Positions 1 to 5,307 of a stretch of DNA of 5,307 nucleotides are shown piece after piece (within the stretch, counting starts at the first letter, position 1; each line of letters starts with the position of its first letter). The stretch covers positions 1 to 5,307 of the forward strand of contig JAHEGL010000300.1 in NCBI GenBank assembly GCA_024645145.1, written 5' to 3'. Position numbers and translations under genes: made by a program. The stretch comes from Planktotalea sp. (GTDB taxonomy: Bacteria > Pseudomonadota > Alphaproteobacteria > Rhodobacterales > Rhodobacteraceae). Under the pieces are notes generated by a model. The model made no database searches and had not been told where the DNA came from. It saw nothing but the letters and a program-made list of their open reading frames with translations.

Positions 1-402
1 CTTGAGGCGAGAACCCATTTCAAGGCGATAAGGTTGAATGCCATCGAGCGGGCGTAAAACGCCATAAAGGCCAGACAAAATGCGCAAATGATCCTGTGCC
101 CAGCGCAGCTCGTCATCGTTTAGGCTAGTCGCTGCGAGCCCTTGGTATGTATCGCCCGCGAACGCCAAAGCTGCTGGGCGCAAGACTTCTTCGCTTGGCT
201 CTGCTTCAAATGCTTGAAAACGGTCCCTATTGAGGCGCGCTAAATCTGGGCTGAGATCCATCAGTTTACGCAATTCGGCGAGCGTTAAGTTCTTTGCATT
301 TTTGGAAAGACGTACCGCATCCTCTTGTAAATCAGGCGCGGTCATTTCTACATTACGCTCTGCCCAATCCAAACGCTTGGCCGGTGAAATCACAACTAAC
401 AT
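1..402 (-). CDS. yaaA: YaaA/DUF328 family peroxide-stress protein (partial, C-terminal part beyond the window)
   Basis: The visible 134 residues are the N-terminal half of a YaaA-family protein (E. coli YaaA is about 258 residues); the frame is still open at the window edge. Family landmarks are in the expected order: ISPAK at residues 5-9, FAGDTYQGL at 81-89, LRILSGLYGVLRPLD at 106-120 and IQPYRLEMG at 122-130. In E. coli, YaaA belongs to the OxyR response and limits free intracellular iron and the resulting DNA damage during hydrogen peroxide stress; it is cytosolic and its fold has been reported to bind DNA. The ATG at 402 is preceded by a good Shine-Dalgarno, GAGGGG, five bases upstream, and gives the usual MLxxISPAK beginning. 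It lies 29 bp after the recQ stop on the same strand, with no terminator-like hairpin between them, so the two are probably one transcript. Family assignment is firm; the physiological role here is inferred from E. coli. Confidence 0.95.
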   Translation of the reverse strand, partial: MLVVISPAKRLDWAERNVEMTAPDLQEDAVRLSKNAKNLTLAELRKLMDLSPDLARLNRDRFQAFEAEPSEEVLRPAALAFAGDTYQGLAATSLNDDELRWAQDHLRILSGLYGVLRPLDGIQPYRLEMGSRLK

Positions 403-431
403 ATTTGCCCCTCTATTCGCTGATGGTTGAT

Positions 432-2477
432 CTAGCTCGCCTCACGCAAGACGTCCAGAAATGCGCGCCCAAATCTTTCACTGCGCCGTTCGCCCAAGAT
501 GCGTTCAAGCGCCATTTCATTTTGCGGTTTCTGTGCCGCGATCTTTGCAAGCAAGGACGCAGAACAGCTGAGCGGCTTGTCATATCCCTCGCCACCGCGT
601 GCGAGATCAGCCTGCACTTCGAGCAAACGATCATACAATGTGCCGCTTTCGCGACCCGCAAGTTTGCGCCGTGCCGGATGCTGGCTTTCTACTTCGCCAT
701 TGATCACTTCCAGAAAAGCAGCGCCGTAGGTGTCAAGTTTTTTCGCGCCAACGCCTCCGATGGCGGCCATGTCATCCAGCGTTTTGGGCCGCGCTTGAGC
801 CATCTCGATCAGAGTTTTGTCGTTGAATACGATGTAGGCAGGGACGCGCGCCGCTTCTGCCAATCCGCGCCGTTTCGCTTTCAGGGCTGACAACAAAGGC
901 GCGTCTTCTTCGCTCACCAACGTTCTGACAGTTGGAGAGAACTTCGAAGCAGTCTTGATGCTGTCACGACGCAAACGAATGGAGGCTTCACTGCGCAAAA
1001 TTGGCAAAGCTTCGTCTGTCATGCGCAAAGCACCGTGGCGTTCAGGGTCAGGGCGCACCAAGTCATGCCCCATCATTTGACGAAAGACAGCCTGCCACTC
1101 GCGTTTGCTGTACTCTTTGCCAACGCCATAAGTTGGCAAATCATCGTGCCCGCGCGCGCGAATTTTGTCAGTGTCATTGCCCAAAAGGACATCGATCAAG
1201 TGACCCGCGCCGAAGTATTCGTTTGTTCGTAAAATCGCGGACAATGCTTTGCGTACAGCTGTTGTCCCGTCAAAGACGTCCACAGGCGCATCGCAAAGAT
1301 CGCAGTTTCCGCATTTGACGTTGGTTTCGCCGAAATAAGAAAGCAAGCTGGCGCGGCGACAATCAAGCGCTTCGGCGAGGCCCAACAAAGCGTTTAGCCG
1401 CGCATGATCCGCAGAGCGCCGTTCGGGTGGTGCAAGCCCTTCGTCAATCTGGCTGCGGCGTAGACGAATATCATCCGGTCCATAAAGTGTGAGCGTTTCG
1501 GCAGGTGCACCGTCACGTCCGCCGCGACCAATTTCTTGATAATACGCTTCAATCGACTTGGGCAGATCAGCATGTGCGACCCAGCGAATGTCTGGCTTGT
1601 CGACGCCCATGCCAAACGCAACAGTTGCCACAACAATCAAACCATCCTCGCGTTGAAAGCGTGCTTCAACGTCACGACGTGCATCAGGATCCATGCCGCC
1701 ATGATAAAAACACGCGCTATGGCCGGCTTGGTTCAGCGCGCCAGAAAGCCCTTCGGTCTTGGCGCGTGTGCCGCAATACACGATGCCTGATTGACCCTTG
1801 CGCGCAGCCGCAAAGCTCAAGATTTGCTGGCGCGGCCCATCTTTGGCTGCAAAGGCGAGGTGGATGTTGGGACGATCAAAACCATGCAAAAAAGTTTGTG
1901 GCTCTTCACCATCAAACAGTCGCTGTGCAATTTCAACCCGTGTCTCTGCATCGGCGGTGGCTGTGAACGCAGCGATGGGCACGTTCAACGCGCGCCGTAA
2001 ATCGCCAATACGCAGATAATCGGGACGGAAATCATGGCCCCACTGGCTGACGCAGTGTGCTTCGTCGACGGCGATACGGTTCACACCAGCGCGGCGCAAA
2101 AGGTTAACAGCCCCACCAGAAGCAAGGCGTTCAGGTGCCATATACAAAAGGCGCAATGTGCCTGCATCAATCGCCTCAAACACAGCGTTTGTTTCTTCTT
2201 CGGTGTTTCCTGAGGTCAGCGCGCCTGCAACAACGCCGCTGGCTTTCAGAGCCTGCACTTGGTCACGCATCAATGCGATCAATGGCGAGATAACGACAGT
2301 TAGCCCTTCATCATCCATCAACGCGGGAAGTTGATAGCACAGGGATTTGCCACCACCGGTGGGCATAATCGCGAGCACGTTTTCGTTGCCTGAAACAGCA
2401 TCGACAATGTCGCGCTGGCCAGGCCGAAAGGCGTCAAATCCGAAAACGTCGCTTAACAGCGATACGGCGCGGTCCAT
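432..2477 (-). CDS. recQ: ATP-dependent DNA helicase RecQ (681 aa)
   Basis: A complete superfamily 2, 3'-to-5' DNA helicase for recombination and stalled-fork repair in the cytosol. Motifs run in order: motif 0 FGFDAFRPGQ (12-21), Walker A MPTGGGKS (38-45, Lys44), Ia SPLIALMRDQ (64-73), DEAH (138-141) followed by the aromatic-rich loop SQWGHDFRP (144-152), motif III FTATAD (171-176), IVYCGTR (232-238), and motif VI QEIGRGGRDG (314-323). Four zinc-site cysteines lie at 373, 389, 392 and 395, followed by the RQC winged-helix region (about 405-510) and an HRDC domain (about 525-592). A further stretch at about 613-678 resembles a second, degenerate HRDC. This explains the length of 681 against 609 in E. 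coli RecQ. Motif VI has Gly where GRAGRDG is commonest. The ATG at 2477 has AGGA six bases upstream and no in-frame ATG just before it. The gene lies 76 bp downstream of yggT and 29 bp upstream of yaaA. Confidence 0.98.
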   Translation of the reverse strand: MDRAVSLLSDVFGFDAFRPGQRDIVDAVSGNENVLAIMPTGGGKSLCYQLPALMDDEGLTVVISPLIALMRDQVQALKASGVVAGALTSGNTEEETNAVFEAIDAGTLRLLYMAPERLASGGAVNLLRRAGVNRIAVDEAHCVSQWGHDFRPDYLRIGDLRRALNVPIAAFTATADAETRVEIAQRLFDGEEPQTFLHGFDRPNIHLAFAAKDGPRQQILSFAAARKGQSGIVYCGTRAKTEGLSGALNQAGHSACFYHGGMDPDARRDVEARFQREDGLIVVATVAFGMGVDKPDIRWVAHADLPKSIEAYYQEIGRGGRDGAPAETLTLYGPDDIRLRRSQIDEGLAPPERRSADHARLNALLGLAEALDCRRASLLSYFGETNVKCGNCDLCDAPVDVFDGTTAVRKALSAILRTNEYFGAGHLIDVLLGNDTDKIRARGHDDLPTYGVGKEYSKREWQAVFRQMMGHDLVRPDPERHGALRMTDEALPILRSEASIRLRRDSIKTASKFSPTVRTLVSEEDAPLLSALKAKRRGLAEAARVPAYIVFNDKTLIEMAQARPKTLDDMAAIGGVGAKKLDTYGAAFLEVINGEVESQHPARRKLAGRESGTLYDRLLEVQADLARGGEGYDKPLSCSASLLAKIAAQKPQNEMALERILGERRSERFGRAFLDVLREAS

Positions 2478-2524
2478 GGGATGTCCTGTAATGGCATTGC
2501 TTTGCTCTTACAGGATATGTCCCA
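2477..2524 (-). repeat. Imperfect inverted repeat covering the recQ Shine-Dalgarno and start
   Basis: TCCTGTAA (2484-2491) pairs perfectly with TTACAGGA (2508-2515), and the outer TGGGA (2477-2481) pairs with TCCCA (2520-2524). A small asymmetric internal loop (2 against 4 bases) separates the arms, and 16 bases lie at the apex. Read as recQ mRNA, the inner stem contains the AGGA Shine-Dalgarno and the outer stem reaches the A of the ATG, so folding would hide the start. The same symmetry in DNA could be a repressor site. Which applies depends on where transcription begins. The repeat is seen directly; any regulatory role is inferred. Confidence 0.5.
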
Positions 2525-2535
2525 TAGGTTAACAA
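2507..2535 (-). promoter_or_regulatory. Candidate sigma70-type promoter for recQ
   Basis: On the minus strand, TTGTTA (2535-2530, four of six matches to TTGACA) is followed after exactly 17 bases by TGTAAG (2512-2507, four of six matches to TATAAT). Transcription would start near 2500, giving a leader of about 23 bases before the recQ ATG. The -10 lies inside the distal arm of the inverted repeat, which would favour an operator reading of that repeat. Matches are modest, so this is a proposal; recQ could instead be transcribed by read-through from yggT. Confidence 0.3.
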
Positions 2536-2545
2536 CTCACACAAG

Positions 2546-2571
2546 ATGCAGTGTTAGTAAAAGGACTGCAT
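2546..2571 (-). other. Small perfect stem-loop at the end of yggT
   Basis: ATGCAGT (2546-2552) and ACTGCAT (2565-2571) form a perfect 7-bp inverted repeat with a 12-base loop that contains the yggT stop codon. No T-run follows in the direction of yggT transcription, so it is not a convincing intrinsic terminator. It might only stabilise a 3' end or be chance. Nothing else resembling a terminator lies between yggT and recQ. Confidence 0.2.
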
Positions 2572-2841
2572 GTTGTTGGCGATAATGATCCGCAAGGCAT
2601 AAACGCCGACCAATGCCACCAATGGTGCCAAGTCGATGCCGGCCATGTTTGGCAAGAAGCTACGGATCTTTGAGTAAACAGGATCAAGTATACGGTTCAG
2701 ACCGTACCAAATCTGCGCAACGAACTGTTGGTTCAAGTTGAGAACTTGGAAATTGATCAACCAGCTCATGATTACATGAGCCACAATGAAGAACCACGCG
2801 ATATCGAGGATCAGTAGAAGGATTTGGAAAAGCGATAACAT
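2554..2841 (-). CDS. YggT family small integral membrane protein (95 aa)
   Basis: A short, very hydrophobic protein with a membrane segment at about residues 3-28 and another at about 70-90, joined by an amphipathic stretch holding the family signature ILDPVYSKIRSFLP (51-64) and GIDLAPLV (68-75). The single-repeat length of 95 residues suits alphaproteobacterial YggT, whereas E. coli YggT carries two repeats. The family's biochemical function is not settled; links to cell division, osmotic tolerance and YggS-type neighbours are known, but no such partner is visible here. The ATG at 2841 is chosen because it gives MLSLFQ, the start I expect for the group. GGAG lies ten bases upstream, a long spacing. 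An in-frame TTG two codons earlier (2847) is the alternative, but only four bases from the GGAG. The gene diverges from the thioesterase gene and precedes recQ by 76 bp. Confidence 0.92.
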   Translation of the reverse strand: MLSLFQILLLILDIAWFFIVAHVIMSWLINFQVLNLNQQFVAQIWYGLNRILDPVYSKIRSFLPNMAGIDLAPLVALVGVYALRIIIANNMQSFY

Positions 2842-2972
2842 GGGCAATAGGCTCCGAAATTTTGGGTTATTCTCTAGGTAGTCGTACGAAGGCGCGGCGA
2901 CAAGTGCCGCAGGGTCGCGGCTTGACGCGAATACGAACTATCGCAGATGTGGGGCTTAACAGGAGCGCGTTC
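2842..2972. promoter_or_regulatory. Divergent intergenic region between yggT and the thioesterase gene
   Basis: These 131 bases separate two genes reading away from each other, so promoters for both strands are expected here. A TTGACG box lies at 2922-2927 on the plus strand, but nothing resembling TATAAT lies 15-18 bases downstream. No good minus-strand pair was found either. A short GC hairpin, GCGGC/GCCGC (2894-2898 with 2906-2910, 7-base loop), is present. The AGGAG at 2961-2965 is the ribosome binding site of the thioesterase gene. Promoter content is inferred from gene orientation, not from clear boxes. Confidence 0.4.
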
Positions 2973-3509
2973 ATGTACCCTTTCATCCGTATGATCAAAG
3001 CCATGTGGCAGACTAGAAATTTAGACCCAATCGGCTTTGATGAGATGCATATCTCACGCCATCGGTGCTGGCCTTGGGACATCGATATGTGGATGGAGCT
3101 TAATAATGGGCGTACGCTGACGCTGCTTGATCTTGGGCGCATTCCTTTGGCAAAACGAGCAGGCTTGGTGGATGCTTTGAAAAGCAATCGTTGGGGTCTG
3201 ACAATGGCGGGCGTTTCTGTACGTTATCGGCGCCGCATCCGCACGTTTGAGGCGTTTACGATGAAATCACGTACTGTGTGTTGGGATGAGCGGTTCTTCT
3301 ATCTTGAGCAATGTATGGTCAAAGATAATGGTGAAGTCGCCAATCACGCGCTCTATCGGGCTGCGGTGACGGACAAGTCGGGGATTCTAGCGCCTGCGCG
3401 CGTTGCAGAAGCAATGGGCCGAGAGACAACATCTCCGCCTATTCCTGAATGGGTTGCGAATTGGATTGAAGCGGATGCCAGCCGTCCGTGGCCGCCAATG
3501 CAGGACTAA
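2973..3509 (+). CDS. Hotdog-fold acyl-CoA thioesterase-like protein (178 aa)
   Basis: Resembles the 4HBT_2/THEM6-type thioesterase-like group: a single hotdog domain, likely cytosolic. The central-helix region carries WPWDIDMW (33-40) and ELNNGRTLTLLDLGR (42-56), the family's D-x-D...N-N-G-R core with the following D-L-G-R. It is followed by beta strands rich in basic and aromatic residues (VSVRYRRRIRTFEAF, 82-96; RTVCWDERFFYLEQ, 100-113). Family members hydrolyse acyl-CoA thioesters or are merely annotated so; the substrate cannot be told from sequence. At the position often written H-M-N-N this protein reads E-L-N-N, so the classical histidine is absent. The start at 2973 has a textbook AGGAG seven bases upstream; the frame can be read back to a TTG at 2862, but that stretch is basic, has no usable ribosome site and lies in the promoter region. 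The UMF1 permease gene follows after 68 bp on the same strand. Confidence 0.85.
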   Translation: MYPFIRMIKAMWQTRNLDPIGFDEMHISRHRCWPWDIDMWMELNNGRTLTLLDLGRIPLAKRAGLVDALKSNRWGLTMAGVSVRYRRRIRTFEAFTMKSRTVCWDERFFYLEQCMVKDNGEVANHALYRAAVTDKSGILAPARVAEAMGRETTSPPIPEWVANWIEADASRPWPPMQD

Positions 3510-3551
3510 GCGACAGGATTGTCTTGCGCGTGTGACATTGTGTCTATCTAA

Positions 3552-3573
3552 CTGTCCCCAATAAAGGGGACAG
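3552..3573 (+). promoter_or_regulatory. Perfect 8-bp hairpin sequestering the permease ribosome binding site
   Basis: CTGTCCCC (3552-3559) and GGGGACAG (3566-3573) are exact inverted complements around the six-base loop AATAAA. The Shine-Dalgarno AAGGGGA (3564-3570) of the UMF1 gene lies in the loop edge and 3' arm, and the ATG begins four bases after the stem. As RNA this would hide the ribosome site; as DNA it is a perfect palindromic operator candidate. It has no trailing T-run, so it is not a standard terminator for the preceding gene. The structure is directly visible; its regulatory use is inferred. Confidence 0.6.
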
Positions 3574-3577
3574 ATAA

Positions 3578-4951
3578 ATGACAAGCGCAACAGCCGACAA
3601 GACATTGAAGAAGCGCATTTGGGGCTGGTATTTTTTCGACTTTGCCAGCCAGCCGTATCACACTGTCTTGAACACCTTTATCTTTGGTCCTTTTTTCGTG
3701 GCAATCGCTGCGACCTACTATCTTAATCAAGGATTGGTTGAGGGCGTTGCGGATGCAAACGCGCAAGCGATGTGGGCTTGGACGACTGCGCTGATTGGAT
3801 TGATCATCGCCTTTTCTGCTCCGATGTTTGGTGCAATGGCTGATAGCACAGGGCGAAAAATGCCTTGGATCGTCTCGTTCAGTTTGATGTATGTGCTTGG
3901 TTGTGGCGCGCTGTGGTTCACGGCCCCCGACGCGAGCAACCTGTTTTGGATGCTCGCCGCCTTTGGAATTGGCTTTATCGGTGCCGAATACGCTCTCATT
4001 TTTACCAACGCGCAGTTGCCGGGTTTGGGAACGCGCGAACAGATTGGTAAGATTTCGGGCTCTGGTTTTGCTTTTGGCTATCTTGGGGGTGTGATTGCCT
4101 TGGCCATCGCTCTTTTGTTGCTCGTTGAGCAGGGGAATGGCAAAACTGTTGCGGGTCTTGATCCTCTGTTCGGGCTTGATCCAAATGCGCGCGAAGGGAC
4201 ACGTGCCACAGGGCCGTTCGCAGCGATTTGGTTTGTCCTGTTTATGATCCCCTATTTCCTATGGGTCCGCGAAGTCCGTACGGATCAAATCAGATCCAGC
4301 TTTTCCGAAGCATTCGGGCAGGTTGTTACGTCTTTGAAGGGCCTCAAATCCCGTCGCTCGCTTGGATATTTCCTTGTCGGGTCGATGTTCTATCGCGATG
4401 CATTGAATGGGCTTTATGCATTTGGCGGTGTGTACGCAAAATTGGTTCTGGATTGGGAAGTCACGCAAATTGGCGTGTTTGGCGTTGTCGCGGCCATTGG
4501 TGCGGCTGTGTTTAGCTACATCGGCGGTTTTGCGGATCGTCGCTTCGGGCCAAAACCTGTGATCGCTTTCGCCATTATCGTTCTGATGTTTGTCAGCCTC
4601 ACAATTATCAATATCACGCCGGACACATTGTACGGCATGAGCGTTGCTGCAGGCACGCCTGATCTAGTGTTCATCATCTGTGGCGTTCTGATCGGTGGCA
4701 TGGGTGGGATGCTACAATCTGCAAGCCGCTCTTTGATGGTGCGCCACACGGATGAAGAGAATGCGACAGAATATTTTGGCCTTTATGGCCTGTCTGGCCG
4801 CGCGACTGCATTCCTTGCACCGCTTTTGATCGGGATCGTTACAACCGTGACGCAAAGCGCGCGTTTGGGTGTATCGCCTGTGATCTTCCTTTTCTTGATT
4901 GGATTAATCTTGTTAGCCTACGTTCATAAAAACGGAGATTTTGAAAAATGA
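3578..4951 (+). CDS. UMF1/Atg22-type major facilitator superfamily permease (457 aa)
   Basis: An inner-membrane MFS protein with about twelve hydrophobic segments. The N-terminus WGWYFFDFASQPYHTV (15-30) followed by FIFGPFF (34-40) is the hallmark of the UMF1 family, related to yeast vacuolar Atg22. The MFS loop between helices 2 and 3 is present as GAMADSTGRK (85-94), with a related GGFADRRFGPK (316-326) between helices 8 and 9, as expected from the internal duplication. Yeast Atg22 exports amino acids from the vacuole; bacterial substrates are not established, so none is named. The start has AAGGGGA seven bases upstream, which is inside a perfect hairpin. The stop overlaps the mepA start as ATGA, so translation of the two is probably coupled, and the GGAG for mepA lies within the last permease codons. 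The length suits the family; no truncation or frameshift is seen. Confidence 0.93.
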   Translation: MTSATADKTLKKRIWGWYFFDFASQPYHTVLNTFIFGPFFVAIAATYYLNQGLVEGVADANAQAMWAWTTALIGLIIAFSAPMFGAMADSTGRKMPWIVSFSLMYVLGCGALWFTAPDASNLFWMLAAFGIGFIGAEYALIFTNAQLPGLGTREQIGKISGSGFAFGYLGGVIALAIALLLLVEQGNGKTVAGLDPLFGLDPNAREGTRATGPFAAIWFVLFMIPYFLWVREVRTDQIRSSFSEAFGQVVTSLKGLKSRRSLGYFLVGSMFYRDALNGLYAFGGVYAKLVLDWEVTQIGVFGVVAAIGAAVFSYIGGFADRRFGPKPVIAFAIIVLMFVSLTIINITPDTLYGMSVAAGTPDLVFIICGVLIGGMGGMLQSASRSLMVRHTDEENATEYFGLYGLSGRATAFLAPLLIGIVTTVTQSARLGVSPVIFLFLIGLILLAYVHKNGDFEK

Positions 4952-5307
4952 TGCGCGTTTTTGCACTTTTTATTGGTTTAATTATTGCTCTGCCACTTGC
5001 AGCAGCACCTGAAGCGAAACAACTTTTTGGTGCTGCGAAAAAGGGCTCTGCACAGCGTGCTGCCCCTTTGGGATCATATGCGAAAGGATGTGCTGCTGGC
5101 TCAGTCGCGTTGCCTGAAACCGGTCCAACTTGGCAGGCGATGCGCCTGTCGCGCAATCGCAATTGGGGGCATCCGACGACAATAGACTTTATTCAAAAGC
5201 TCTCGGCCAAGGCTGCGCAATTGCCCGGTTGGAACGGGTTATATATCGGTGACATAAGCCAGCCACGCGGCGGTCCTATGTTGTCGGGTCACCGAAGCCA
5301 TCAGATT
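4948..5307 (+). CDS. mepA: Penicillin-insensitive murein DD-endopeptidase MepA-like (partial, C-terminus beyond the window)
   Basis: The visible 120 residues match the N-terminal part of MepA, a periplasmic zinc metallopeptidase of the LAS group that cuts D-Ala-meso-DAP cross-links in peptidoglycan. A signal peptide is clear: MMR, then a hydrophobic core to about residue 17 and a likely cleavage after ALA-rich residues near 20. Recognisable blocks are PLGSYAKGC (40-48), MRLSRNRNWGHP (65-76), FIQKLS (81-86), YIGDISQPRGG (99-109) and SGHRSHQ (113-119). By alignment from memory with E. coli MepA, His118 corresponds to zinc ligand His113; the matching aspartate and later histidine fall past the window edge, so activity cannot be judged. 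Start is the first of two tandem ATGs, four bases overlapping the permease stop, with GGAG ten bases upstream; the second ATG (4951) is possible. The overlap indicates an operon with the permease. Confidence 0.93.
   Translation, partial: MMRVFALFIGLIIALPLAAAPEAKQLFGAAKKGSAQRAAPLGSYAKGCAAGSVALPETGPTWQAMRLSRNRNWGHPTTIDFIQKLSAKAAQLPGWNGLYIGDISQPRGGPMLSGHRSHQI

Noticed and set aside
294..890. Plus-strand open frame of 198 codons opposite yaaA and recQ
   Set aside because: It lies antisense to two firmly identified genes, has no recognisable domain and has an amino-acid composition typical of a shadow frame.
2546..2571. Intrinsic terminator for yggT
   Set aside because: The 7-bp stem has a 12-base loop containing the stop codon, is not GC-rich and is not followed by a T-run on the transcribed strand; kept only as a low-confidence stem-loop.
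2922..2950. TTGACG box as a full promoter for the thioesterase gene
   Set aside because: No sequence resembling a -10 box lies 15-18 bases downstream, so it was not listed as a separate promoter.
2862..2972. N-terminal extension of the thioesterase frame from a TTG at 2862
   Set aside because: The extra 37 residues are basic and unlike the family, the TTG has no ribosome binding site, and the ATG at 2973 has AGGAG at ideal distance.
3552..3573. Terminator for the thioesterase gene
   Set aside because: No T-run follows the hairpin; the sequence after it is ATAAATGAC and enters the permease start, which fits a start-site control element better.
4839..5162. Minus-strand open frame of 107 codons across the permease-mepA junction
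   Set aside because: It is antisense to two recognised proteins and shows no family motif or ribosome site of note.
1..5307. CRISPR array, tRNA, insertion sequence, defence or toxin-antitoxin genes
   Set aside because: No regularly spaced direct repeats, cloverleaf, transposase or terminal repeats were seen, and all coding space is taken by recognised housekeeping families.

Overview
The window looks like an ordinary chromosomal segment of an alphaproteobacterium, most probably a Rhodobacterales (Roseobacter-group) member. This rests on protein character: a YggT of the type I associate with that group, a long RecQ of about 680 residues with a second C-terminal HRDC-like repeat, and a hotdog thioesterase with a W-D-I-D...L-N-N-G-R core. 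GC content looks moderate by eye, with no compositional break. I see no mobile element, CRISPR array, tRNA, rRNA or prophage gene.

Layout. The left half reads on the minus strand from a divergent intergenic region at about 2842-2972: yggT (2841-2554), recQ (2477-432), then yaaA (402 to the left edge, cut off). The right half reads on the plus strand: a thioesterase-like hotdog protein (2973-3509), a UMF1/Atg22-type MFS permease (3578-4951), and a mepA-type murein endopeptidase (4948 to the right edge, cut off). Every gene except yggT has a clear, well-spaced ribosome binding site, so starts are well supported. The longer reading frames that overlap these genes in other frames have no support.

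How the genes relate. recQ and yaaA (29-bp gap) are probably co-transcribed and pair a DNA-repair helicase with a peroxide-stress protein. The permease and murein endopeptidase overlap by four bases (ATGA) and are very likely translationally coupled, linking an inner-membrane transporter to a periplasmic cell-wall hydrolase.

The most notable non-coding signals are two inverted repeats that cover ribosome binding sites. One is a perfect 8-bp stem with a 6-base loop that buries the Shine-Dalgarno of the permease gene. The other is an imperfect repeat that spans the recQ Shine-Dalgarno and first base of its start codon and also overlaps a plausible recQ promoter. No previously undescribed multi-gene system is evident; the repeats, the permease-endopeptidase coupling and the RecQ C-terminal architecture are what merit a second look.
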